Part shown: positions 10,322 through 21,179 of the stretch, in pieces
Layout of the letters: each line of letters opens with the position of its first letter
Numbering within the stretch: the stretch's first letter is position 1
Assembly (NCBI RefSeq): GCF_000372725.1
Contig: NW_005196021.1
Coordinates: forward strand, 278,351-342,350
Direction: 5' to 3'
From: Emiliania huxleyi CCMP1516
Taxonomy: Eukaryota > Haptophyta > Isochrysidales > Noelaerhabdaceae
Length of the DNA: 64,000 nt
The notes under the pieces: generated by a model
Database searches by the model: none
Seen by the model: the letters and a program-made list of their open reading frames with translations, nothing else
What the model was told of the DNA's origin: nothing
Position numbers and translations under genes: made by a program

Positions 10322-10437
10322 GTGCTCAGCCCCTTGGAGTGTGAACCTGTGAAGGCTTCGAGCCCTCCGGTCTACTAGCCCTCCAGTGTGAAGATCCGCA
10401 GGACTGGAGCGAAAAAAAAGAAGCGAGTGCTGAGTGC

Positions 10438-11328
10438 TTAGAACCGCAAAAAAAAGACTCCAATAATCTCGCGGCGGAGAGAGGCGGAGTAAAAGCTAAA
10501 ACAGTAATGCGGAAAAGTGGTGTGAACCAGAGTCCCTCTTGGCGGGAGCGACGTTAGCGCAATGCCTCCCGTGGAGCTGCGTGCCGTCGCGCCGCCCTGC
10601 CGTTGCCAGCAGCCGTGTACCCACAAGGCGGTGATTACGAGCTGCGCATACTCAAAGTAGACGAAGCCGCGAAGCCTGGGAAAGAAGAACTCCTTAAAGC
10701 CTTGCGCCGCACATGTCGTCGAATGGCTCTCGAATGGCGGGCCCGAGCGCAGCTCGACGGCGGTGCAGAGGATCACCTCCAGTGACAAAATCTCGACGAG
10801 CGATGTGGCCAGCCACGCCTGCAGCGCGCGAGAGCGCGACAGCGGCGAGGGTGAGGCCACAGCGGCGGGAATGAGGCTCGAGTGGAGCCGGAGCGCGAGC
10901 TTGATCCCGTTGGAGCCGATGGCGATCACGATGTAGGCGATGAGGCGTGCAGTGTCGGGGCATTGGGCGTCGATGCCCTCAAAAGCAAGCGGCTGCAATG
11001 GGCCCATGAACATGCCCAAGATGAGCGGCACCAGAGACGTAGCCGCACCGGACTTGCCAAAGCTGGCCGGACGCGTGAAGCTCCGCGTCGTCTTAATCAC
11101 CATGGTCGTCTCCATCCACAAGCCTGTGAAGAGCGCCCACATGCGTGCCTGCAGCAGCCCGTGGAACGGCTGGTTGACGGCGCAGCCCGTCGGCCACTGC
11201 TGCAGCGTTTCATTGAAATTGAAGACCGACTGGAGGCCTGGCTGAAGAACGAGTGCCGTGACCCAGGCGAGCGGCAGGACCAAGGCGAAGAGGAAGCCAA
11301 TGCACGCCGGGGTCAGGAGGGCGACCAT
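10438..11328 (-). CDS. six-helix membrane protein, family not recognised
   Basis: A 296-residue open frame with about six hydrophobic segments: ACIGFLFALVLPLAWVTALV, then WALFTGLWMETTMVI, LVPLILGMFMGPLQPLAF, LIAYIVIAIGSNGIKLAL, LVEILSLEVILCTAVEL and AQLVITALWVHG. The N-terminal Met directly precedes the first helix. Polar loops contain several cysteines (PTGCAVNQ, DAQCPDTA, TTCAAQG). The last about 50 residues are Ser/Thr-rich and may be untranslated or belong to another exon. It is tail-to-tail with the ankyrin gene and shares an upstream region with the Sec16-like gene. No function is proposed. Confidence 0.6.
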   Translation of the reverse strand: MVALLTPACIGFLFALVLPLAWVTALVLQPGLQSVFNFNETLQQWPTGCAVNQPFHGLLQARMWALFTGLWMETTMVIKTTRSFTRPASFGKSGAATSLVPLILGMFMGPLQPLAFEGIDAQCPDTARLIAYIVIAIGSNGIKLALRLHSSLIPAAVASPSPLSRSRALQAWLATSLVEILSLEVILCTAVELRSGPPFESHSTTCAAQGFKEFFFPRLRGFVYFEYAQLVITALWVHGCWQRQGGATARSSTGGIALTSLPPRGTLVHTTFPHYCFSFYSASLRREIIGVFFLRF

Positions 11329-11369
11329 CCAGCGGCGCGGCTGCGCTCCGAGAGTATGCCAGAGATCTC

Positions 11370-12297
11370 GTGACGGCTATCTCGACCCGGCGCTCGGGAT
11401 CTGAAGCTACGAGGCCTGGGTCGGGGCTATCAGTGGGCTACATGCCGCTTGCCGCGGCTCCTAGGTCGACGAAACGCTCGCGCTTCACCCTCCCCCCCTC
11501 TGACGATAGGTGCCTGCGTCGCGCGCTCACTGCGTACGTCCCTCCCCCCATCGCCGAGCCGCCCGCCGCCCCGGACACGGCCGAGCCGCGCCCGCCCAGC
11601 GCGCCAAGCATGCGCGAGGCTCCGGAGCCCGCGGCGGACGCGCCTGCGAGCGCCTCGCTCGCGGACGCGGACGGGAAGGGCACGCCCCCGCTCGAAGCGG
11701 TGCGCGACTCGACGAGAGAGAGAAGATGCGATTGGACGAGAGTCGCCGAGGGCTGAGGAGCGCCCCCCCCCCCCCCGCCCCCCATCCCCCCCCACCCCCC
11801 ACCCCCCCCCCACCTCACTTTGCCGCAGATCGGGCGGGTTCTTCTCGAGCTTCTTCCGCAAGAAGGACACGCAGCTCGAGGACCAGTGCGAGATCAAGTA
11901 CAACGAAAAGTACAAGGCGTGGATCCCGTCCGACAAGGACCCAGACGAGTGGGCCAAGGAGAACCTCTCGGCGCCGCCGCCGCCGCCCACCGCCGGGGAG
12001 GGCGGGGGCGGCGGGCCAGGAGGAGGCGTGGGAGGAGGTGGTGGAGGCGACCTTGGCGGCGGAGCGGCCGCGCCGGGCGGGCCTGCGCCGGGCGGGGCGC
12101 CGCAGACACCGCTCGCGGGTGGTGCCGCCGTGCCGACCGGCTCTGCGCGCTTCTCGGCGCGGAGCTCGAACCGGCGCGCGGCGCGCTCGCGCTACGTCGA
12201 CACCTTCAACGCGGGGGGCGCGGCGCCAGAGCCGTCCGATAGCGATCGCATGCCGCCGCCGCCGGCGCGGCCGGCCTTCAAGGTCTTCACGCCGAGT

Positions 12298-12328
<31 letters not shown>

Positions 12329-12398
12329 CGCGCCCAAGTATTTCACGCCGACGATGGCGCCGTCGGGCGGGGCGCCGGAGCAGCCAGCCGAGCAGTGA
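11370..12398 (+). CDS. Sec16 C-terminal-like protein (short or truncated)
   Basis: After a C-rich presumed intron (3' end near 11828), the exon reads SGGFFSSFFRKKDTQLEDQC, then EIKYNEKYKAWIP and later RRAARSRYVDTFN. This run resembles the C-terminal tail of the COPII scaffold Sec16, which organises ER exit sites. Sec16 proteins are usually well over 1000 residues with a central conserved domain. Nothing of that domain lies upstream, where a minus-strand gene starts at 11328. The end also looks coherent in a frame shifted by one base after the GCG run near 12310 (APKYFTPTMAP to the TGA at 12396-12398), suggesting an indel. The upstream part (11370-11756, MTAISTRRSG) is only tentatively included. 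Confidence 0.5.
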
Positions 12399-12882
12399 GC
12401 CGAGTGGGCGCGGAGCGGCCGAGGGCGTGTCTCGGGTCGCCGGTCGCCGGGGTGGGGTCGCCGCGCGGAGTGATTGGCTCCTCGCAGGACCTTCGTGGGT
12501 AGTGGGGTAGGAGGCGCGGGGCCGAGACGATGTGGCGCACTAGCGTGTTTCTTTCTTTGCTGCTAATGCTTCCCTATATCGGGGAGGGCGGCCCCACTAG
12601 CCTCCCCGCAGGCTGCGCGGCCACACACTCACGGAGCGCGGAGGAGGGCGGAGGACTGGCTCGTCGCTCGCGTGGCTCTCACAGTCACACTGACTCTTGT
12701 GTGAGTTTTTTGAAGAAATTTCTTCTCCAGCCTTCTGTCTAGTAAACATGAGGTGCTGCAATGAACATCCCCCCAAGAGCACTGCGGCCATCCCAATGGC
12801 CACGCACCAATGGGCCGCGCGCTCGTTGCCCCTCATTTCACATTTGGTGGGGCACGCGCCGGTGAGCGGCGTTCGCACACCA

Positions 12883-15425
12883 CTACGCGCTGGGCGCGGG
12901 TAGTTTGCACACGCACAGGTTCTCCGCCATGCAGCTCGTATACGAGCCCAGGTTCTCAATCTTGCAGTACGAGCCCTCGCCGAAGGCCAGCTTGCACTCG
13001 CTGTCGGTGCGGCAGCTGCCGCTCGACGAGTCTCCGGCCAGCTGGTACTCGCCGATGCCGGCGTCAGGCATCGCCGGCCCGCCGAGAGCATCCACCTCAA
13101 ACTTCTGCGACGCGCTGAGGATGGGCTGGCCCTGGTACTTGGGTCGCCCCCCCTTGGGGATGTGAGAGTAGCCCATTGGACATGTGGCCTGGCCGATGGA
13201 GTCGCCGTGCTCGGTCTGGGTCACCCCGTTGTTGAGGATGAGGCGGAACTGATTGGCGTACTGGTAGACCGCCTGGCGGACGCGATTGACGTAGCCGAGC
13301 GGCATGTGCTCCGCGATGGTGCGGTACGGCTGGAAGACGGTATTGTCGCAAAAGGTGTTGTAGTCGGGCACGGCCTGGAGCGGAAAGCTCAGCTCGAACA
13401 CGTTGATCGACTCGGTGGGCCAGCGCTTCGTGGGGTTTTCGATGTCATCCCTGCACGCGTCATCCTGCAGCTGGATGTAGCCGCACATCTTGAACTCCTT
13501 TGCGCCCTTCGCCTCGAGCTTCTCGATCGTCTCGCGCAGGTTGGTGAGCTGGTAGTTGGGGTCCTCCCACGCGGCCGGGATCCTCCCCCTCGCGATATCA
13601 ACCTTGGGATCCGGGTAAACGTTCTGCTTCTTCTCCGTCAGCTCGCCCGGGCAGGCCGCCCAATGCAGCTTCATGGCGCCGGGGCCGAGCCGCAGGGCCG
13701 ACGCCGAGCCGTAGACGTACTCGAGCGGGTTCTGGTAGGTGTCGGTCAGCTCGTCGAGGCGTGGGTCGGGGCGGGCGCCCAGCACGAAGCCCTTGTAGTA
13801 GTTGTCGACGTTGGCCGCGACGAAGATGTTTGCGGGCGGGTTCTTGGCGGATTCACAAGAAGCGGCGGTGCAATCAGGCCCGGCGGTGCTGAACGCACCG
13901 ATGTGCTCTGTGGCCACTGAGTTCTTGCCGGTGCCGATTGCGACGTGTAGCAGGTCGATGTGCCCCTCCTCTTGCGCCGCGGTAAAGTCGAAGTCCCCAA
14001 ACACGTCGCGTCCTTCGGCTGGTTGTACGCCGGGATGTCGGCGAGCTTGAGCTGGCAGTTGGACGCCTTTCCCTTGGCGCAGGTGGCGTCGTCGCTCTCA
14101 AAGTGCTTTGCCGCGTCCATCAACTTGAGCGCAAACCCGCGCACGCGCACGTCGTGCACGTCCTTGACGGTAAAATTCTTGTTGCCGCTCAGCCGTACGA
14201 GAGTGTCGAAGGTCGCGCCCGATTTGGCCAGCTTTGGGTCGAGCAGGCCGACACGCATGGCGTAGGGGATGAAGCCCGACTCGCCCTCCTGCTTGTTTTG
14301 TTCATACAGCTCCCTGAGCGGACCGAAGGAGAATTTTGCGCCGAGGCAGGTCTGGCCCTTGCCGTGCATGCCCTTCATCACGCGGCTCGTGCGCTGACCT
14401 TGGTAGGACGAAAGCTGCGGCTGCATTGCCGCCGGGACCTGGTACTCGTAGGTCAGCGGCGGTGTCAGCGCAGCGCCCGGCTGGAGCGTCTTGGTGCGCG
14501 GGTTCGCGATGCTGTTGCTGCTCACGTTCGCGCACGGTCTGCAGTCGGAGTGATCCTCAATAACTTCGCAGCAGTTGAGGATACCGTTGTCCGCACGAAA
14601 GGTCGCCGGCTTGAGCATGCGCATCGCCATTGTCTTTGCGGTGATCTCAATGGTTGCAAGCTCGCCTGCGACGCCAAAGCCCATCTCCCGGCCGAGGTGC
14701 TTGGAGCACTGTGCATTCGGGAAGCTGACGCCCTTGGAGTTTGTTGCCGTTTCGGTGCCGAACCTCTTGTCGGCTCCGTACGACATGTAGAGTTGGTGAA
14801 GGCGCGGCGGGCACTTTGGGTTGGGTGCCGTCGCGGGGTTTGCGATGAATGGGTCGAATGACGGGGCATCGAGCGTGCAGCCAGCCTCTTGGATCAGCTT
14901 CAGATCGTCGTAGAACTTGGCGCAGTCGACCGCAACCGGGAGGCCGAGGACATCATCGAGCTTTAGCTTGCCCAGTTCCGAGTACTCTTTCTTTAGCTCG
15001 CGCAGTTCCTCTAGCTTGCGCAGTTCCTTTAGCATGCCCAGTTCCGAGTCCGTTGTCTCTCCGGAGCAGGACGCGTACTCGTGGTTGCCTTCCTTGTAGC
15101 CGCAGTAGCGGCAGGACTTGATGCCACCGGCGTTGCATCCGACCTTAGCCGGACCAACTGAGGGGCACGACAGCGGATCGTACGTCGTGTACTGGCCAGG
15201 GTTCTTTGCCTTCACCGACAGGCACGGTTCGACGACTTCTTTGAGGAGGGCAGCGCACGTCGTTGTTGCCACCGGCGACGAGCAGACTGTGGTGTTGCCA
15301 ACGCGGTAGTCGTTGTCAGTGCAGGTGATGATGCTCCGGTCGATGGGCTGCGCGTCTAGCTGCCGGTGGAGCGGCGCGGCCTCGGAGAGCGCGAGGGAGG
15401 CGAGGAGGGCTGTCGTGAGCTTCAT
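12883..15425 (-). CDS. secreted catalase-like heme protein
   Basis: It begins with a signal peptide (MKLTTALLASLALSEAAP), then a Cys-rich N-terminal region with a charged Leu/Glu/Lys helix. The second half resembles the catalase-related (SrpA-like) superfamily: HGKGQTCLGAKFSF, LVRLSGNKNFTVKDVHDVRV, RGFALKLMD, FGDFDFTAAQEEGHIDLLHV, NPLEYVYGSASALRLGPGAM, and the late FELSFPLQ. The protein is about 840 residues and ends in a Cys-rich tail (CRTDSECKLAFGEGSYCKIE). It has one apparent single-base frame break near 13990-14010, where RDVFGDFDF continues the family match in another frame; this is an assembly error or a real break. The predicted role is extracytoplasmic heme peroxidase or catalase-like chemistry. 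It neighbours two secreted ferritin-like genes. Confidence 0.8.
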
Positions 15426-15638
15426 GTACGCAATCTTCTCGTCCTTTCGTCGGGCGCGCACTTCTCAATGATCGTGCGGACTCCTTGTCACGCCTTGGAT
15501 TATTCGGTTTCCTTAGTTGAACAAAACTATTTCTCCCCGTAGCCTTTTGGGGCTGGGAAGGCCCTCGCTCTAAATGCAAGAAAAAGAAAGGGGTGGCGCC
15601 GCCTTTGCCAGGCCCCCCGGCCAACCAACTCAACGACG

Positions 15639-16502
15639 ATGACAACAGCGACGATGGCAACAGCGACGATGACAACAGCGACGATGAGCGACAAGCTGCT
15701 GGCTCCGCTAGAGAAGTCTCGGGACGCGAGGACCGGCTGCCTGAAGAATGTCTGCCTCTTCCTTCTCTCGCTGTCCGTCCTCGTGCCGCTCGGGCTGGTG
15801 GCCAGCGCGGCCGTCGCGGGCCGGCCGCTTACCCACCAGGGCGTGACGCAGCCGCTCAGCGGCCTCAACTTTGCACTCATGCGCTTCGCCCGCGACATCT
15901 CTCGTGCAAAGGCACGCCGGCGCCGCTTCAACCAGCGATACGCTCTGGTGCCGCTGCTGCTGGGGAAGGAGGAGCCGCTGCCGCTGGGCGACCCGGACAG
16001 CTGCGTCGGCTGCATCTCCTTCACGCGGGACGAGCTCGCAGAGTTTGACGGCCGGCCGCTCCCCGACGGCTCTCCGTCGCCGCTCTACCTGTCTGTCCTC
16101 GGTCGGGTGTACGACGTTAGCAGCGGCGGCGCCTTCTACGGGCCGGGCAAGTCGTACCACAAGCTGGTCGGCAAGGACGCCACTAGAGCCTTTTGCACCG
16201 GATGCCTCGCGCCCTCGTGCCTCATCTCGTCGACCGCCCACCTCTCCGAGACGCAGAGGCGCGGGGCCAGCTCATATCCCCGCGCGGCCCACCTCTCCCG
16301 CCGTCGGCGCTCAGCGCCTCTTCCCTCGCCGGGCCTCAGGCGCGAGGCGCACCGGTGGGTCGAGCTGTACGAGTGGCACGACAAGTACACCCTCGTCGGC
16401 CGTCTCCGCGAAGAGGCGGCCGACCCGGCGGAGGAGGAGATGGCGCTCTTCCACGCGCTCGAGGCGGAGCTCAGCGGCAACCACAGGCCGTTCGAGATGT
16501 GA
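15639..16502 (+). CDS. MAPR/neuferricin-type cytochrome b5 domain membrane protein
   Basis: Thr/Met-rich N-terminus, then one transmembrane helix (CLFLLSLSVLVPLGLVASAA) and a cytochrome b5-like heme-binding domain: FTRDELAEFDGRPLPDGSPS, LYLSVLGRVYDVSSGGAFYG, PGKSYHKLVGKDATRAFCTG. A WVELYEWHDKYTLVGRL segment follows, as in CYB5D2/neuferricin. The YxPG-(S)Y-F/L-GxDAxRAF pattern is the MAPR signature, in which a tyrosine rather than a bis-His pair coordinates heme. An 81-nt in-frame segment, 16259-16339, has GC-AG ends and a repeated GCGCG edge and may be an intron; its removal gives ETQRREAHRWVELYEW, a better family match. The catalase-like gene is divergent 214 bp away. Confidence 0.85.
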   Translation: MTTATMATATMTTATMSDKLLAPLEKSRDARTGCLKNVCLFLLSLSVLVPLGLVASAAVAGRPLTHQGVTQPLSGLNFALMRFARDISRAKARRRRFNQRYALVPLLLGKEEPLPLGDPDSCVGCISFTRDELAEFDGRPLPDGSPSPLYLSVLGRVYDVSSGGAFYGPGKSYHKLVGKDATRAFCTGCLAPSCLISSTAHLSETQRRGASSYPRAAHLSRRRRSAPLPSPGLRREAHRWVELYEWHDKYTLVGRLREEAADPAEEEMALFHALEAELSGNHRPFEM

Positions 16503-17250
16503 CATGTATTGATGGGTGGGTTGGAAAAGCGGCGTCACAGATTTGCTAACTCCGCTGTGTGTGCTTGCAGTGTGCTCGGGCCCCGCCGCCCCGGCGCACG
16601 GTTGCTGTCTGTGTGTGCCCCCATGACGCACGTCTGCCAGTGCGGGGCCGACGCGTGTTTATAACACATAAAGCCGTATACTCTGAGAGGGCCTCTGATC
16701 GCACCGCCGCTCCTCTCGCACCTCGGCACCGGGCCGGCACGGGTCTTGAGTCATCATTGCGGCCGTGTTCCCATGGAGTTCCCATGTGTACAACGCTGTG
16801 CGGCGGCAGCTCACTACGTCGCGCCCGCGCGCGCGAGTCGCGAGGTCTGGGAGGACGCGACTCGCCTCTCGGGTCCGAGGTGTCTCTTCGAGAGGACGAG
16901 ATGCCACATCAAGAACTAAATATTTTCGTGAGAGCCGGAAGTTGAACACTCCCATGGATCCGGATCTCTTCGCCCTTCATTTTGATTCAGGATCAGCTTT
17001 TCGGGCATTGACAGGGGCCCGATCTTGGAGCTAAGGTTGAGCTAAAGTTGCTTCTACTAAACTAGTGAGTACACACACCGGCAGCGGGCCAGCAGCACGA
17101 GACTCGACACACGAAATTCAGCAGTAGACATAGCAGGCAGCCATTTAGCATGGTGTGCGTCAAGAGCGCGTGGTAACAACGAGGCTCCAATCGCCAATGT
17201 CACAGCCACACCGCACTGCGCTGCTCCGGAGGGGACCGCTCACTGGTTTT
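16503..17250. other. intergenic; contains 3' flank shared with second ferritin-like gene
   Basis: No convincing coding sequence. From about 17062 to 17240 the sequence matches 22887-22969 plus 23472-23545, the 3' flank of the other ferritin-like gene, showing the duplication included downstream DNA. Confidence 0.7.
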
Positions 17251-18699
17251 TTACCACCACGGATTCGCGTAAGGGCACGACGTTTTCGACCCCTTTGGCA
17301 TCGGCCCTGCCTCAAGTTCCTCCGGGCTGGCGCCGAACATGTGATGAGAAAGAGTGCCAGCTTTTGGCCCGAACAAGGGCGCCAGGTCATTCTCCGTTTT
17401 GATCGTGTAGGCGTCCACGATGTCCTTCAGCAGCAAGCGGTACTGCTCATGTTGCTTCTTGTTCGCCAGAATCGTTTCACGCCCGCACCCACCGTCTCCG
17501 TGTTTCCCCAGGTTGCAAGGATACTGATTGAGAGGGCGTGACACATTCTTGAGGGTTGTCTTTGAGGACTCGCTGATGGCGAGGAAGCGATCGTAGTGCG
17601 TGTAGGCGTGAACATTTTCCTTATTCACCTTGCTAGCGATGTCCTTCTTGTCAGCGATGTACTCCTCCGGCAGCACGCCCCTCGTCGTCAAGACATGCGC
17701 GCTCCCCATGATGCGAGCATCGGCGCCTTCGCCCTCGTACACGATTGCGAGAATGTTGCCTAGCGCAGTGGTCAGGTCCGTCACAGCCAAAAGGTTTTGC
17801 CCCGCATGGTCCCCAAAGAGAGCCTGGCGGTCCCCATCCTTCGGCCACTGAATCTCCGATTTGAGCGCGATCAGGCCCTCCCACAGCGCATAGTAGAAGT
17901 CTGAGATGGAGGCGTACGCCCCTGCCTTCAGCCTGAAGTCACAGTCAGCGTCCTTCGGGCAGTCCTCAACCTTCGGGCAGTGACCGCAGTCAGCTGACCC
18001 AGGTGGCGACGGCGGGACTCCATACACAAAGCCCGGGTTCGTGTCCACCTTGTCGGGCGTCTCAATCGCGAGCATCGTAGCGATGACGGAGTCGAGCGCG
18101 CCAGAGCCCTCGTAGCCGAGCTCCTTGCTACTCAGCTTGACCGGCAGCGTGTCCAAGTATGCGCCGTTGGTGAAGTCAGGCTCTTTGAGCGCGCTCTCGA
18201 AGCTCGTGTTTGGAAGGCCGGCGGCGCTCGCCACGTTCAAGATCCAATTCAGGTGGAACATCTCGTCGATGAAGGTGGCGTGGATGAGTTCGTAGGGCGT
18301 GAAGGCGTTGGTGATGTTGACACGCGTGTTGCTCGTCGAGTTAAGGTACGCACCCTTGGCTTGAACCTTCACGGCGTTCTTGTAGCCTGCGTCTCCAAAA
18401 ATGACCTGCTGCGTCTCGTGCAGAGAGTACCCAGCCGTTAGGTACAAGGGGATCGTGAAGAACTCGACCGCGATCGCGGCCTCCAAGTACTTGTACAGGA
18501 TCGGCAGGGTCCAGTTTGTGCTTCCAAACTGCTCGCACGGTCGCTCGGCGAAAGGAGAGTCGCTGCAGAGGAATTCGTTGTGCAGGCTGCACGTCACGTT
18601 CTGCGCGTTGGCAGGATCGGAGACACTTTCCGCGTAGAGCCACCCGGCCGCAGGCTGTAACAGGCGCGCGAGCAGGAAGGCGGCAGCGAGCGGAGGCAT
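17251..18699 (-). CDS. secreted ferritin-like (VioB/RebD-type) protein, copy 1
   Basis: Single exon, about 482 residues, starting at the Met of MPPLAAAFLLARLLQPAAGW (signal peptide). The core matches the Ferritin-like domain found at the N-terminus of VioB/RebD-type iminophenylpyruvate dimer synthases: YLEAAIAVEFFTIPLYLTAG, then PYELIHATFIDEMFHLNWIL. These supply the Glu and ExxH residues expected for a di-metal site. Further conserved blocks are ISDFYYALWEGLIALKSEIQ and LGNILAIVYEGEGADARIMG. Cysteines and a Pro-Tyr-Ala-Asn-Pro C-terminus (CPYANPWW) are shared with copy 2. The substrate is unknown. It is tandem with copy 2 about 6 kb away, with conserved 5' and 3' flanks. Confidence 0.85.
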   Translation of the reverse strand: MPPLAAAFLLARLLQPAAGWLYAESVSDPANAQNVTCSLHNEFLCSDSPFAERPCEQFGSTNWTLPILYKYLEAAIAVEFFTIPLYLTAGYSLHETQQVIFGDAGYKNAVKVQAKGAYLNSTSNTRVNITNAFTPYELIHATFIDEMFHLNWILNVASAAGLPNTSFESALKEPDFTNGAYLDTLPVKLSSKELGYEGSGALDSVIATMLAIETPDKVDTNPGFVYGVPPSPPGSADCGHCPKVEDCPKDADCDFRLKAGAYASISDFYYALWEGLIALKSEIQWPKDGDRQALFGDHAGQNLLAVTDLTTALGNILAIVYEGEGADARIMGSAHVLTTRGVLPEEYIADKKDIASKVNKENVHAYTHYDRFLAISESSKTTLKNVSRPLNQYPCNLGKHGDGGCGRETILANKKQHEQYRLLLKDIVDAYTIKTENDLAPLFGPKAGTLSHHMFGASPEELEAGPMPKGSKTSCPYANPWW

Positions 18700-18725
18700 T
18701 TGTGTGTATCGAGTTGGCGAGGCGA

Positions 18726-18836
18726 TGGGTCCTGACAAGGTCGGTCAACGTCCTTCCGAGGAATTAATGTCACGCACTTTCGAGCATTTTTAGGGCAATT
18801 TCTCACATCCACGGCCTGGCCAGGGATGCTTCACAG
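18726..18836 (-). promoter_or_regulatory. conserved upstream block, copy 1
   Basis: A 111-nt block immediately 5' of ferritin-like copy 1, nearly identical to 25292-25404 upstream of copy 2. The core GAGCATTTTTAGGGCAATTT and CCACGGCCTGGCCAGGG is invariant, while the adjacent leader diverges. Either selective retention of a promoter or young duplication could explain this. Confidence 0.6.
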
Positions 18837-18948
18837 TTTGACACGCAATGTTGACCCGTCCCGTATTTTTTTGGGAAGGTCGATAAACAGCCTCGCCAAC
18901 TCGCGCGCTTGTCCTTCCCATTCCGACAAACCACACACAGAAGCGAAG

Positions 18949-19544
18949 ATGCGGTGTACGATTGCCCTGATGCTCCTCGCTTCGACATACGGCCTGGTTA
19001 TCTCGAGGTCGCCTCAGCCAGCGACGGCACAGGAGCTGCAACGGCGGCGGCGGAGAAAGGCGAGACAGACAGCAGCGTGCTTGCTTCGCACGGGCCTCTC
19101 CGTGTGCTTAGTCACCGCTGCTACATCGCAGGTGTCACGACTTCGCCTCCGGCCACGGCCGTGCATGCACACGTGCGCCATCGCCGAACCGACTGTCGCC
19201 TCCGCCACCTCGCCACTCTCGCCGCCGGCGGAGGACATCAGCATCGAGTCGCCCCTGGACTACGACTCGCTCGCCGAGGCTGACGAGATGGAGGCATCAG
19301 AGCCGCTCGAAACTCCCTCGGCGAGCGCAGCCCTGCGCCCAAGAAACACTTGGCTGCCATAGAACACACTCCTCAAACCGCCTGCTCGCAGATGATTGAC
19401 GACGACCCCGTCCTCCGCTTCTACCTCTCCGACCCAGAAGGGTTCGACTCCCTCTTCGAGCGCCAGACATCACGGGACGCCGACATGGCGGACGCTGTCG
19501 TGGACGCATGGATGGAGGCGGGCCGCTACAAACGCCGGCCCTAG
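18949..19544 (+). CDS. small secreted or targeted protein, unknown
   Basis: Starts MRCTIALMLLASTYGLVISR, a good signal-anchor or signal peptide, followed by an Arg-rich stretch and an acidic region (EDISIESPLDYDSLAEADEM). The end reads coherently in a frame shifted by one base (KKHLAAIEHTPQTACSQMID, DDPVLRFYLSDPEGFDSLFE, ending EAGRYKRRP at 19542). Either a frame break lies near 19330 or there are two short genes. No family is recognised. Its start is about 110 bp beyond the conserved upstream block of the divergent ferritin-like gene. Confidence 0.4.
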
Positions 19545-21179
19545 GCCTAGCTCTATAGCCGTAGTTCGCCACCAAAATTCGATGTCTACTGAGTGTGCTA
19601 GTCGAAATGTGTAACGAAACACCAAGCTGCAAGCAAAATGCGCCCGCGGCGAAGATGCCGACTCACACCCGCCCAACACGCAGCTAGGGCGTACGCGGTC
19701 TCGGGAACCGTACCCATACTACTCAAAAGTACAATATACTACCACAAAGCACCACTAGCGATTTCGCGCGGAGGGCGTAGTGAAGCGCTGGGGCGCTCAC
19801 TGTGTGTTATTCGGGTGGGGATCCATCAGTGGTAACCGGCTTTAGTCACAGATCCAAGCTCAGACGCCACACCAACACCACAAACACGCTCACTTCGCCG
19901 CTGCTGTAGAGGGCCCCCGGGGGCCCATACTACGTCGAAGTACGGACCCGATCTCGGCACTCACGGGCTGTCACGCGCCCGCGCGCGGCGCGGGCCGCAC
20001 CGCCCATGCCCCCGGGTCACCGACCCCGCCTCTCGGCCCTCTCGGCCCTCAGGAGCGTGCGGGAGACCGGCGAGGGGCGCGCCGCGCGCCGCCTGCAGAG
20101 CCGCCAGAGGCATTGTCGCCTCCGCTGGCGGGGTTCCCGCGCGCCCGCCCGCGCCCGGACCCGCGCCCGCTGCGCCCGCGGGCTCCGGATGCGCCGCCCT
20201 CCGTCTCCTTCTTCTCGATGGCAGTCCGCACTTGCTTGTCACGGGTCGGCGGCGTGGTCGAGGGGAAGGTCGCCGGCGGCCGCAACTCCGCCGCCGTCGC
20301 TCCGCCGGCTCTGATCGAGTATCGGGCGTTGAGGGCGGCGGCGCAAGACGGGTCTGACGCATCCATCGCCACGAGCCTCGCGACCACGGTCGTGGCACAC
20401 CTGGCGGCGGCTCTCGGGGCCGTCTCTACGGCGCTCGACGCCGTGTGAGGTCGCCGGCGGCCGCAACTCTGCCGCCGTCGCTCCGCCGGCTCAACCGAGT
20501 ATCGGGCGTTGAGGGCGGCGGCGCAAAGTGGGTCTGGTGCGCCACACGGCCACAACCCTTGCCACCGCCCTTGCCGCCGCCCTTGCCACCCTTTGCCGCC
20601 TTGCCTCCGCCGCGGGCGGCGGTGGGAGCGGCCTGCTGGGCTAGCATGTTGTCCTTGCTGGGGACGGGCACGTGGAACGCACGTTACATGTTCGAACGGC
20701 CTCCGGGATTCAAACAAAAAATAGCCAAGGCCCTCTCGCAACCCCTCCGACCCCCTGGGACCCGTGGGCGTCGAAGAGGCGCTCTCGGGGGGCCGTTCTG
20801 AGTTCATACTACCTCGAAGTACAATATACTGCGTCAAAGCACCGGCCCTGAGTCCGTACGGCGGGGGCCTCGCGGGATCGCGACTCGGAAGGAGAGAGAG
20901 GGGCGCGCGCGCATGGCGGGCCGAGCAGGCTCGGCATATGGTGAACCCCCGATGTCGCGATGCGGTCCCGCTTTTCCGCGATCATTTCGTCCGTCCAAAC
21001 GAAAAGGAAGCGCCGGATCAAGAGAGAGATTTTAGAAAACCAACAAGAAATCACGACTCTCACAGTGATTTGGGCTCGGCAGCTTGTCAGCGAGGGGGGG
21101 GCGGGGCCGCGCAGGGGTCCTCTAGTGCCAAAGAAACGGCAAAACTATTACGTGCAACCTCGCCGACGGCCGCGCCGTC
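19545..21179. other. intergenic with direct repeats
   Basis: Holds a 45-nt motif (core GTACAATATACT, ending CAAAGCACC) at 19715-19757 and 20806-20848, with a partial third copy near 19925. An 85-nt direct repeat occurs at 20268-20355 and 20449-20535. A short Lys/Gly-rich open frame on the minus strand (20426-20671) spans part of this, but nothing supports it as a gene. Confidence 0.5.
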
